Positions 58,401-64,000 of a stretch of DNA of 64,000 nt are shown in pieces (the first letter of the stretch is position 1; every line of letters begins with the position of its first letter). Origin of the DNA: Anisus vortex. Lineage: Eukaryota > Mollusca > Gastropoda > Planorbidae. The stretch lies in the NCBI GenBank assembly GCA_949126835.1, contig OX421506.1, positions 14,976,284 through 15,040,283 on the forward strand. Reading direction: 5' to 3'. The notes under the pieces were generated by a model that was given only the letters and a program-made list of their open reading frames with translations, was not told the origin of the DNA and made no database searches. A program made the translations under genes and the position numbers.

Positions 58401-59656
58401 TCTGTGGTAGGTGATACTATAGTTGTAGAGTCAGTGGTAGTTGGTGCCGCCGAAGTGGACTGTGCGGTAGTTGATGCTATCGTTGTAGAATCTGTGGTAG
58501 TTGGTGCCGCGGAAGTGGACTGTGCGGTAGTTGATGCTATAGTTGTAGAGTCTGTGGTAGGTGATGCTATAGTTGTAGAGTCTGTGGTAGGTGATACTAT
58601 AGTTGTAGAGTCTGTGCTAGTTGGTGCCGCCGAAGTGGACTGTGCGGTAGTAGATGCTATAGTTGTAGAGTCAGTGGTAGGTGATACTATAGTTGTAGAG
58701 TCTGTGCTAGTTGGTGCCGCCGAAGTGGACTGTGCGGTAGTAGATGCTATAGTTGTAGAGTCTGTGGTAGGTGATGCTATAGTTGTAGAGTCTGTGGTAG
58801 GTGATACTATAGTTGTAGAGTCTGTGCTAGTTGGTGCCGCCGAAGTGGACTGTGCGGTAGTAGATGCTATAGTTGTAGAGTCTGTGGTAGGTGATGCTAT
58901 AGTTGTAGAGTCTGTGGTAGGTGATACTATAGTTGTAGAGTCTGTGCTAGTTGGTGCCGCCGAAGTGGACTGTGCGGTAGTAGATGCTATAGTTGTAGAG
59001 TCTGTGGTAGGTGATACTATAGTTGTAGAGTCTGTGCTAGTTGGTGCCGCCGAAGTGGACTGTGCGGTAGTAGATGCTATAGTTGTAGAGTCTGTGGTAG
59101 GTGATGCTATAGTTGTAGAGTCTGTGGTAGGTGATACTATAGTTGTAGAGTCTGTGCTAGTTGGTGCCGCCGAAGTGGACTGTGCGGTAGTTGATGCTAT
59201 CGTTGTAGAGTCTGTGCTAGTTGGTGCCGCCGAAGTGGACTGTGCGGTAGTTGATGCTATAGTTGTAGAGTCTGTGCTAGTTGGTGCCGCCGAAGTGGAC
59301 TGTGCGGTAGTTGATGCTATAGTTGTAGAGTCTGTGCTAGTTGGTGCCGCCGAAGTGGACTGTGCGGTAGTTGATGCTATCGTTGTAGAGTCTGTGCTAG
59401 TTGGTGCCGCCGAAGTGGACTGTGCGGTAGTTGATGCTATCGTTGTAGAATCTGTGGTAGTTGGTGCCGCCGAAGTGGTCTGTGCGGTAGTTGATGCTAT
59501 AGTTGTAAAGTCAGTTGCAGTTGATGCTATAGTTGTAGAGTCAGTGGTAGAGTCAGTTGGTGCCGCGGAGGTGGACTGCGTGGTAGTTGATCCAGCTGCT
59601 ACTAAAACTACATTGGTGATTAATATGAAAAATATTAAAGTGTTTCCTTTCTCCAT
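21643..59656 (-). CDS. Giant SEA-EGF transmembrane mucin (7 exons, 7,672 aa)
   Basis: Exons in order of translation: 59656-37708, 35581-35466, 33387-33329, 32365-32196, 30010-29833, 22692-22522 and 22018-21643. All introns have GT/AG ends and all phases agree (23,019 nt). Domains: signal peptide about 1-22; Ser/Thr repeats about 23-934; about 1,060 PTTTAA hexapeptides about 935-7287; Thr/Ser linker; SEA about 7322-7432 with GSVIV at 7377-7381; Cys-rich/EGF 7443-7505; membrane helix about 7519-7542 followed by YRRRR; 124-residue tail. In known membrane mucins the PTS region is densely O-glycosylated and forms a cell-surface brush, SEA cleaves itself between G and S to leave two non-covalently joined chains, and the tail signals. 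Which human mucin it corresponds to, if any, cannot be said. It could equally be an independently expanded SEA/EGF mucin. Confidence 0.88.
22385..22455 (+). repeat. TA microsatellite
   Basis: About 70 bp of (ta)n and taaa words in mucin intron 6. Confidence 0.95.
22456..22500. mobile_element. Hairpin end fragment of a dispersed element
   Basis: acaagctaaattgcccggcg continues into ttgcccgggt: a CCCGG/CCGGG hairpin abutting a TA tract. It resembles, inverted, the ends of the 2-kb elements at 5.0 and 7.07 kb (hairpin then gcttgt). I recall this motif as widespread in mollusc genomes. Confidence 0.5.
22522..22692 (-). CDS. Mucin exon 6: end of EGF and membrane helix
   Basis: The acceptor is tgttacag and the donor gtaagt. 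It supplies the last EGF cysteines (CKSTNKYVYTGEDC). A short stalk follows, then one hydrophobic helix (AIAVSLGLVAIILTIIIVLA, then VVY) stopped by RRRR. The positive-inside rule and the N-terminal signal predict a type I membrane protein. Confidence 0.88.
22947..23823. mobile_element. Non-autonomous hAT-like element
   Basis: The left end is cagggccgtatttaag and the right end, read inverted, cagtggcgtatttaggc. Flanking octamers ctcacagt (22939-22946) and ttcacagt (23824-23831) match at 7 of 8. 877 bp, no transposase ORF. Lies in mucin intron 5. Confidence 0.85.
23966..26744. mobile_element. Degenerate hAT-like transposon, about 2.8 kb
   Basis: Terminal inverted repeats are cataggttctcaa and ttgagaacctatg. 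Flanks atctaagc and atctcatc match at 6 of 8. Gg-rich subterminal blocks containing gggggcggtgag occur at both ends. Near 26105 the + strand encodes EDYKRWLLHTDVLWLVNDD, which resembles a conserved stretch of SCAND3/ZBED-type hAT transposases (LLHT-V-WL). The frame breaks soon after. A lone hAT right end (ggttgccgacccctg, ending 25720) lies inside. Confidence 0.6.
26872..27266. mobile_element. TIR element with ccaggag subrepeats (MITE)
   Basis: Ends cagggttcgtaca and tgtacgaaccctg are perfect inverted repeats of 13 bp. Both ends carry repeated ccaggagttt words. Flanking taact on each side is a possible 5-bp target duplication. Mucin intron 5. Confidence 0.75.
27788..29528. other. 1.74-kb segment between 16-bp direct repeats
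   Basis: taacttggcttttctg occurs at 27772-27787 and again at 29529-29544. Between them are a TATA-like tataaatag (28318), a 26-bp-type tandem repeat with gtggggagttgaagt (29033-29150), and an AATAAA near 29277. It may be an insertion or an LTR-like relic. No RT or gag frame was found. Confidence 0.35.
29833..30010 (-). CDS. Mucin exon 5: Cys-rich segment and first part of EGF
   Basis: The acceptor is ctgtcttgtag and the donor gtaaat. Nine cysteines fall in this exon: four in a first cluster (C-x5-C-x5-C-x8-C), then five counted with exon 6 as C-x4-C-x5-C-x9-C-x1-C-x12-C, an EGF-like six-cysteine pattern. Sequons NYT and NST are present. Confidence 0.85.
30075..30282 (+). repeat. 32-bp minisatellite, left part
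   Basis: About six copies of a unit containing attgcctgaaatagggaaac. It continues beyond the LINE insertion at 31.6 kb. Confidence 0.9.
30283..31600 (+). mobile_element. 5'-truncated jockey/CR1-like LINE with RT remnant
   Basis: The + strand encodes reverse-transcriptase motifs: KYFGISG, then NSGVPQGTQ, (after the SINE) GTLLFLIYINDLP, VILFADDCIIY with the FADD catalytic box, KYLGVIIND, LVRPILEYAAPVWDP and GVRAWNELPEQTR. A TGA after SWNPQ and frameshifts near 31000 and 31160 inactivate it. The 3' end has gagcgtaggacgcaataatc and tail ataagataaa. It is missing everything upstream of RT block 3. Confidence 0.88.
30427..30650 (-). mobile_element. tRNA-derived SINE inside the LINE
   Basis: On the minus strand it begins tcggctggcctagcggttag (A box) and has B box gggttcgagccccg, then a body and a taccattacca tail. 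Direct repeats aactcaa (30420-30426 and 30651-30657) flank it. Removing it rejoins the RT motif VPQGT to QGTLLF in frame, which fixes its ends. Confidence 0.9.
31601..32110 (+). repeat. 30-32-bp minisatellite, right part
   Basis: Degenerate copies of attgcttgaaatgcagaaac plus 'caccctagct', the same family as 30.08-30.28 kb but more diverged. Confidence 0.85.
32196..32365 (-). CDS. Mucin exon 4: SEA cleavage strand and second half
   Basis: The acceptor is ttataacag. The exon opens (I)PGSVIVMFNAVLNQTAN, close to the PGSVVV self-cleavage strand of vertebrate SEA mucins. The predicted cut is G7377/S7378. It ends after INN at donor gtacgt (32195). A second GT four bases on would break phase with exon 5. 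It carries three N-glycosylation sequons (NQT, NTT, NQT). Confidence 0.85.
33329..33387 (-). CDS. Mucin exon 3: SEA middle
   Basis: 59 nt after a long pyrimidine tract (ttcctttccccccccaaag), donor gtaagt. It encodes LQGPFQLLNNFNSIEITQF and two bases of Ile. It leads straight into the SEA cleavage strand in exon 4. Confidence 0.8.
33625..34420. mobile_element. Long-TIR element with Pol III-like box
   Basis: A perfect 34-bp inverted repeat (33638-33671 and 34385-34418) contains gcgaccggacgtatagcgcg. Weaker inverted similarity continues inward through gtcacgtgac. Inside, on the minus strand at about 34232-34275, are tggcctagtgg (A-box-like) and ggttcgactcc (B-box-like). The right end abuts the 48-bp minisatellite. 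Mucin intron 2. The class is unknown. Confidence 0.7.
34421..35360 (+). repeat. 48-bp minisatellite
   Basis: About 19 copies of a unit containing gttgtccatcttaagggtg and ggatgagatgggctgct. A block with cttatattaaataatatta recurs 290 bp apart. The 16-codon unit leaves long ORFs on both strands, which I treat as chance because the array lies in mucin intron 2. Confidence 0.95.
35466..35581 (-). CDS. Mucin exon 2: start of SEA domain
   Basis: The acceptor is cctgtctag and the donor gtaggc. It encodes GGVIQLPFSVKFNAVYKEDM through NYTRE. The pattern of alternating hydrophobics in LPFSVKFNAVYKEDM followed by an NLYMETKKNY helix fits the first strand and helix of SEA. It ends in phase 0. Confidence 0.82.
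35696..36147 (-). mobile_element. LINE 3' end (jockey/CR1-like)
   Basis: It opens with ctatcttatcttatatatta and gacgctccttctataaagaa, and runs in reverse complement through the RT C-terminal region of the family at 30.3 kb. Mucin intron 1. Confidence 0.85.
36404..36478 (+). mobile_element. Short LINE 3'-end relic
   Basis: tgcaagactagactcaaacg, then aaacgtaggacgtaaaaatc and ttctttatagaagaagcgcc match the LINE 3' terminus in + orientation with several changes. Confidence 0.7.
36480..37205. other. Intron 1 sequence without recognised features
   Basis: AT-rich sequence. Related words such as 'aaatcgacaaa' repeat loosely at 36.91 and 36.97 kb. I see nothing else. Confidence 0.5.
37206..37275 (-). 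repeat. Isolated mucin-type unit in intron 1
   Basis: ggtgccgcggtcgttgtt (37234-37251) equals one region-B unit and would encode TTTAAP on the minus strand. It sits between two direct copies of gttaagatgcctcttgcct. It is 456 bp downstream of the exon 1 donor. Confidence 0.8.
37708..59656 (-). CDS. Mucin exon 1: signal peptide and whole PTS repeat domain
   Basis: The ATG at 59656-59654 is the first Met in frame after a TAA at 59671-59669. It has an A at -3 and a G at +4. Residues 1-22 (MEKGN, then the hydrophobic LIFFILITNVVLVAA, then GS) form a secretion signal. One uninterrupted frame of 7,316 codons follows. Composition is almost only Thr, Ala, Pro and Ser, with no Cys in the repeats. It ends TTTNYTFIGT plus one base at donor gtttgt (37707). 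Reading through the donor would add only 27 residues before a stop, and the exons downstream fit in phase, so splicing is preferred. A 22-kb single coding exon is exceptional, though giant central exons are typical of mucin genes. Confidence 0.92.
37804..56862 (-). repeat. Mucin repeat region B (18-bp unit, PTTTAA)
   Basis: About 1,060 tandem copies of an 18-bp unit, + strand gtgccgcggtcgttgtgg and variants. It is about 72% GC with three CpGs per unit, in otherwise AT-rich DNA. Most variants are synonymous. Rare residue changes are PTTTAV, PTSTAA, HTTTAA, PTLTAA, PKTTAA and one unit short by a Thr near 39.28 kb. Each unit offers three Thr for O-GalNAc, so about 3,000 sites. Long-period duplications are all multiples of 18 bp. 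Confidence 0.95.
56863..59590 (-). repeat. Mucin repeat region A (60-bp and 30-bp units)
   Basis: The units are 20 residues (TDSTTIASTTAQSTSAAPTS) with optional 10-residue inserts (IVSPTTDSTT, IASPTTDSTT). They are Ser-richer and lower in GC than region B. A 1,140-bp segment is duplicated in tandem: 57061-58200 matches 58201-59340 almost base for base. It is the N-terminal part of the glycosylated domain. Confidence 0.93.
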
Positions 59657-59685
59657 TGTGTCTTTGCCTTATTTGTGTGGTATCG

Positions 59686-59693
59686 GTTTTATA
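59686..59693 (-). promoter_or_regulatory. Possible TATA-like sequence upstream of mucin ATG
   Basis: The minus strand reads ttataaaacc about 30 nt before the ATG. If functional as a TATA box it would leave a 5' UTR of only a few bases, so either transcription starts elsewhere or an upstream noncoding exon exists. Confidence 0.2.
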
Positions 59694-59723
59694 ATGAAAC
59701 AAAATGTAGCAAATTATTTTTAA

Positions 59724-60230
59724 AAACTGAAAGTTTTTTTTTTAATCTTTAAATTTTATTCATTTGAAGCTTCGTTCCATTCCGCTCAACGCAATTTGTG
59801 AAAGCTACATGTTTCTGTGGAAAAGATTTATGGGCTATGATCTATTCTGAAAAACAACGGATACACACAATTTTAGATAGTTTGATGAAGGAACAATTCT
59901 TAATATTATTATAATAATGTTATCTCATTTTGCTCAATAGATAGACAGGTGTACTGTATTAAATAAAAGAATCTTTTAAAGTACTTTTTAATAGTTGCGA
60001 GAAGGTTATAATATATTAGATCTACAGCTTAAGAGAATAAAAAGCTGTAACAGTCGAAAAAGAGGAATTGAGAAATTTTACTTCACACATAAAAATCAGA
60101 ACGTGTTTGTAGATTAACTTTTTAATCTAAATAGAATGTAATGTCCCCTAATAGTAGTTCAGTTAACCCACTATGTCCATGCTATCAAGGATTTATAATT
60201 TCTTAAATACGACGCTTTTTGTTCGCTGTC
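59724..60230. other. Upstream region of the mucin gene
   Basis: AT-rich, non-repetitive sequence between the mucin start and the minisatellite. It presumably includes the promoter. No confident motif. Confidence 0.4.
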
Positions 60231-60239
60231 AAACATATC

Positions 60240-61735
60240 CGCGGCTTTCTGTGTGACACAGCTGTAGTTTACAATGTATTGGGCTTTCTGTGTGACACAT
60301 CTGTAGTTTACAATGTATTGGGCTTTCTGTGTGACACATCTGTAGTTTACAATGTGTTGGGCTTTCTGTGTGACACATCTGTAGTTTACAATGTGTTGGG
60401 CTTTCTGTGTGACACAGCACTGACACATCTGTAGTTTACAATGTGTTGGGCTTTCTGTGTGACACATCTGTAGTTTACAATGTGTTGGGCTTTCTGTGTG
60501 ACACAGCACTGACACATCTGTAGTTTACAATGTGTTGGGCTTTCTGTGTGACACATCTTTAGTTTACAATGTGTTGGGCTTTCTGTGTGACACATCTGTA
60601 GTTTACAATGTGTTGGGCTTTTTGTGTGACACAGCACTGACACAGCTGTAGTTTATTATGTGTTGAGGTCTTCAGTGTGACACAGCACTGACACATCTGT
60701 AGTTTACAATGTGTTGGGCTTTCTGTGTGACACAGCACTGACACAGCTGTAGTTTATTATGTGTTGAGGTCTTCAGTGTGACACAGCACTGACACAGCTG
60801 TAGTTTATAATGTGTTGGGGCTTTCTGTGTGACACAGCACTGACACAGCTGTAGTTTATTATGTGTTGAGGTCTTCAGTGTGACACAGCACTGACACAGC
60901 TGTAGTTTATAATGTGTTGGGGCTTTCTGTGTGACACAGCACTGACACAGCTGTAGTTTATTATGTGTTGAGGTCTTCAGTGTGACACAGCACTGACACA
61001 GCTGTAGTTTATAATGTGTTGAGGTCTTCAGTGTGACACAGCACTGACACAGCTGTAGTTTACAATGTGTTGAGGTCTTCAGTGTGAAAAAGCACTGACA
61101 CAGCTTTCTTTTATAATGTGTTGAGGCCTTCTGTGTGACACAGCAGTAGTTTACAATGTTTTGAGGTCTTCTGTGTGACACAGCTGTAGTTTACAATGTG
61201 TTGAGGTCTTCAGTAAAACACAGATGTAGTTTACAATGTATCGAGGTCTTCAGTGTGACACAGCACTGACACAGCTGTAGTTTATAGTGTGTTGGGGTCT
61301 TCAGTGTGACACAGCACTGACACAACTGTAGTTTATAATGTGTTGAGGCCCTCTTAGAGACACAGCTGTAGTTTACAATGTGTTGAGGTCTTCTGTGCGA
61401 AACAGCTGTAGTTTACAATATGTTGAGGTATTCAGTGTGACACAGCACTGACACAGCTGTAGTTTATATTGTGTTGAGGTCTTCAGTGTGACACATCTGT
61501 AGTTTACAATGTATTGAGGTTACTGTGTGACACAGCACTGACACAGCCGTAGTTTATAATGTGTTAAAGTCTTCAGTGTGACACAGCTGTGACACAGCTG
61601 TAGTTTATAATGTGTTGAAGCCTTCTGTGTGTCACAGCTGTAGTTTACAATGTGTTGAGGTCTTCAGTGTAACACAGATGTAGTTTAGAATGTGTTGAGG
61701 TCTTCAGTGTAACACACATGTAGTTTAGAATGTAA
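60240..61735 (+). repeat. Complex minisatellite upstream of the mucin gene
   Basis: About 1.5 kb of related units built on tgacacagctgtagtttaca, atgtgttgaggtcttc or tgggctttctgtg, with an optional 'agcactgacac' insert. Unit length varies from about 37 to 60 bp. Right-hand units are more diverged. Confidence 0.93.
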
Positions 61736-61764
61736 TTTTAGATAATCAATATATATAGGACGTG

Positions 61765-61795
61765 AGTTTGTTTATATAAATATATATATAGATAT

Positions 61796-61826
<31 letters not shown>

Positions 61827-61835
61827 TAGATATAA
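61765..61835 (+). repeat. TA/GATA microsatellite
   Basis: tatatatagatatatagata followed by (gata)n. Confidence 0.9.
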
Positions 61836-61839
61836 TATG

Positions 61840-62635
61840 TATATGTCCTCTATAGACGCCTAGGCGTTGAACATATAGAGTTTCATTTTTTATTGTATAA
61901 TATATTGGAAACGTTCTCCAAAAGAAATTTTTATTATACAAACAATATTGCCTTATTCGTTAATAATTTTTTTAATAAACGTAAACCTATTACTAATCAA
62001 CGTATGTTAAGATTGTAAGCTGAGCGCCATTTCAGAATAATGTCTTTTGGGCGCCGAAAGAAACGTTCTCACAACCAGTTTTTATTGTAATATTGTTTGT
62101 TCATTTTTTTTTTCTATTAACAAAACACATCGGAATCATTCGTTTATCCGTCATTTTGACGGGCATTACTCCCAGTTTGCAAATAAGTCTCCATGTTAAT
62201 ATACCCAAAAAAAGTAGTACAATTTAGAGCTACTTTCACTTAGGAAATATAATATAAATGCCCATTAACAGCATCTAAACATTTCTTTAGTCTACCGTCT
62301 CTAAGGTCTTAAGTAAAGTTAAAGGTATGTGAATTAAGGCTAAATTTAATGTAAATGAAGTTAAAAGCGTTAAAATAATGTAAAAGAAGATGAATATATT
62401 TAAAGATGTGAAAGTAAAATGTAGACTAATTATTTAAATATATTTTAATTGTATGTGAAAATAACACATTATTTATAGATGAAATTAAAAAGTAGAACAG
62501 TGTAAAATAGTGTTTAAAGATAAAATGTAAAAAAGAGTTAAAAAATACTGAGGAAAATAGAGTTTAAAGATACAGTGTAAAATAGAGTTTAAAAATAGCA
62601 CTTAAATGGAAAAATAATGTAATCTTCTATCTTTT
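61840..62635. other. Stretch without recognised features
   Basis: AT-rich. Loose repeats of gtgtaaaatagtgtttaaag and 'aaagatacagtgtaaaatag' near 62.5 kb suggest an old tandem duplication. Confidence 0.5.
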
Positions 62636-62636
62636 A

Positions 62637-63275
62637 AATTATAGACGCTCCTTCTTTAAAGAAGATTATTGCGTACTAGTCTCATCCGTGGTTCGAGACT
62701 AGTCGTGCATTTTTATTAATGTTTTAAATGATGTTAAGTTACTGGTTTTCCTGGTTTGCTTAGGTAACCCATTCCATGCCCGAATGCCACTAAGGAAAAA
62801 AATAGTACTTATATACATTTGTACTCGCATAAGGGATAGGGAATTTTTGTTTGTCTTTATGTTTATCTGAACTTTGCAACAGGTTGTTATTGGGTTGTAA
62901 TTCTAAATTAGAGTTTAATGCCTTATGTATTATTACTACTTTACTCTTTGCCCTTCTGTCCTCTAGTGTTTCTAGGTTTAGTGATTTGACTAATGGTGTT
63001 GCTCAAGTTAATTGGGAATCTTCACTAGTTATGAACCTTGCAGCTTTTTGTTTTAAATATTTCTAATTTTCTAAAAATTGACGGATCCCATACAGATGCT
63101 ACATATTCTTGTATAGGCCAAACTAATGTGAGATAACATTTTAGTTGTATATTATTATTCAATTTGTAAAAGTTCCTTTTTATGAATCCTAATGTTTTGT
63201 TTGATTGTTTAATTAATTCATCAATATGAGGGTTCCAAGATAACTTATCATTTATTATTACTACAAGATACTTGC
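62637..63275 (-). mobile_element. LINE 3' end (jockey/CR1-like), longest minus copy
   Basis: From gacgctccttctttaaagaa through gcttaggtaacccattccat to aactaatgtgagataacatt, matching in reverse complement the 30.3-kb copy back to its NDKLSWNP region. It lacks the FADD motif. Confidence 0.85.
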
Positions 63276-63402
63276 AAATATGTACAGTGCTTAGGGAAAA
63301 TATCTATTACAAAACTGTAATCATACGGGCTTTACATCGTGTGCATTGGAATGAGCTCAACTATAAGCCCTACAAACAATTTAAGATCCACTGAGCTTTG
63401 TT

Positions 63403-63432
63403 TTTTTGTTGTTGTTGTTGTTGTTTTTTTTT
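63403..63432 (+). repeat. GTT microsatellite with T run
   Basis: (ttg)n followed by an uninterrupted T run. Confidence 0.85.
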
Positions 63433-63444
63433 TTGCTTTCTTTG

Positions 63445-63560
63445 TCCTAAGGGGACGTTCATTAATTACGTCAACAAAATAGGGGGGAGGGGGGTAGAAA
63501 AAGTTTGACAATTGTTGACATGGGGGAGGGGGGGGAGTTCAAGAAAAGTGGACGTCAACA
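63445..63560. mobile_element. Possible MITE end (GGGGACGTTCATTAATTACG type)
   Basis: ctaaggggacgttcattaat followed by tacgtcaa and two G-rich blocks with gggggaggggggg. I recall this head from dispersed elements in invertebrates. No matching second end is seen before 64 kb. Confidence 0.35.
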
Positions 63561-64000
63561 ATGTTACTTTTTATGAAGTAAATAATGATACAAATTTAAT
63601 ACTAAGTTCTACATTTGTCCTGTTAAACTTACATAGATAACATTAACAACATAGTTTAACGTTAATACAAATATATCAATTATGGAAACTACATTTAATA
63701 TGTCCTTTTTGTGTCCATTTTGCTAGTTTGTAGATCTATGTATGGGTGCAAACTAATGAAATTGTTAGCAAGGCAAAGTGACCGACCAATTGTAGAAAAC
63801 CTCACCTTCGCTGTCTATTGTAGGGTTGCCAGTTGCCAGACACATGGGTGTCAAAAGGAGGACACCGAGAGACAAAATTGAGGACATTGTGTTTCAATTG
63901 CATAGTTGCGCATTTAGCCCGCAATCAGTATAATTTTATTACAAGAGCTTCCACTAAGTTTAAATGTGTATTGGTAAACTGAGCAAGAAACAGTTTTGTT

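Noticed and set aside
37839..59723. + strand ORF of 7,294 codons with VVVGAA repeats as a gene
   Set aside because: It is the antisense of the mucin exon. It has no signal peptide or unique domain, and starts inside the repeats. The minus strand has a proper start and spliced SEA-EGF-TM exons.
60171..61181. Cys/His-rich repeat ORFs (CCVTQKAPTHYKLQL) as a secreted repeat protein
   Set aside because: They follow the minisatellite unit, shift frame where units change length, and have no signal peptide.

Overview
This window is animal DNA, most likely from a heterobranch gastropod mollusc. That placement is an inference. It rests on intron-rich AT-rich sequence, tRNA-derived SINE copies that resemble ones I recall from freshwater snails, a jockey/CR1-type LINE, hAT-like TIR elements and many minisatellites. 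No database search was possible. All gene models were built by hand from splice sites, phase agreement and protein motifs.

Left end (1-11.4 kb, + strand): the last nine exons of an ankyrin-repeat gene, whose start lies outside the window. The exons join in phase into 449 codons plus a stop. Its largest intron holds two tandem copies of a 2.04-kb repeat element, and other introns hold SINE copies. From 11.4 to 21.6 kb I find no convincing gene, only a possible 3' UTR, a hAT MITE and at least six minisatellites.

Main feature (21.6-59.7 kb, - strand): one giant transmembrane mucin gene of seven exons. Exon 1 (37708-59656, 21.9 kb) encodes a signal peptide, then about 910 residues of 20/30-residue Ser/Thr repeats, then about 1,060 copies of the hexapeptide PTTTAA. 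Exons 2-4 encode a SEA domain with a GSVIV motif, exon 5 a Cys-rich/EGF module, exon 6 the end of the EGF plus one membrane helix, and exon 7 a 124-residue Arg/Ser/Tyr-rich cytoplasmic tail. All splice phases agree, and the spliced CDS is 23,019 nt (7,672 aa). The order is that of membrane-bound mucins such as the MUC1/MUC3/MUC13/MUC17 group: a long glycosylated ectodomain, a self-cleaving SEA, an EGF, a helix and a short tail. The repeat array also leaves a 7,294-codon antisense ORF on the + strand, which I treat as a shadow.

The mucin introns are full of mobile and tandem DNA: hAT-like elements with target duplications, a TIR element carrying a Pol III-like A/B box, a LINE inserted in a minisatellite and itself hit by a SINE, and a single stray mucin repeat unit in intron 1. 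To the right (59.7-64 kb) lie a 1.5-kb minisatellite just upstream of the mucin start, a GATA/TA microsatellite and a LINE 3' end.
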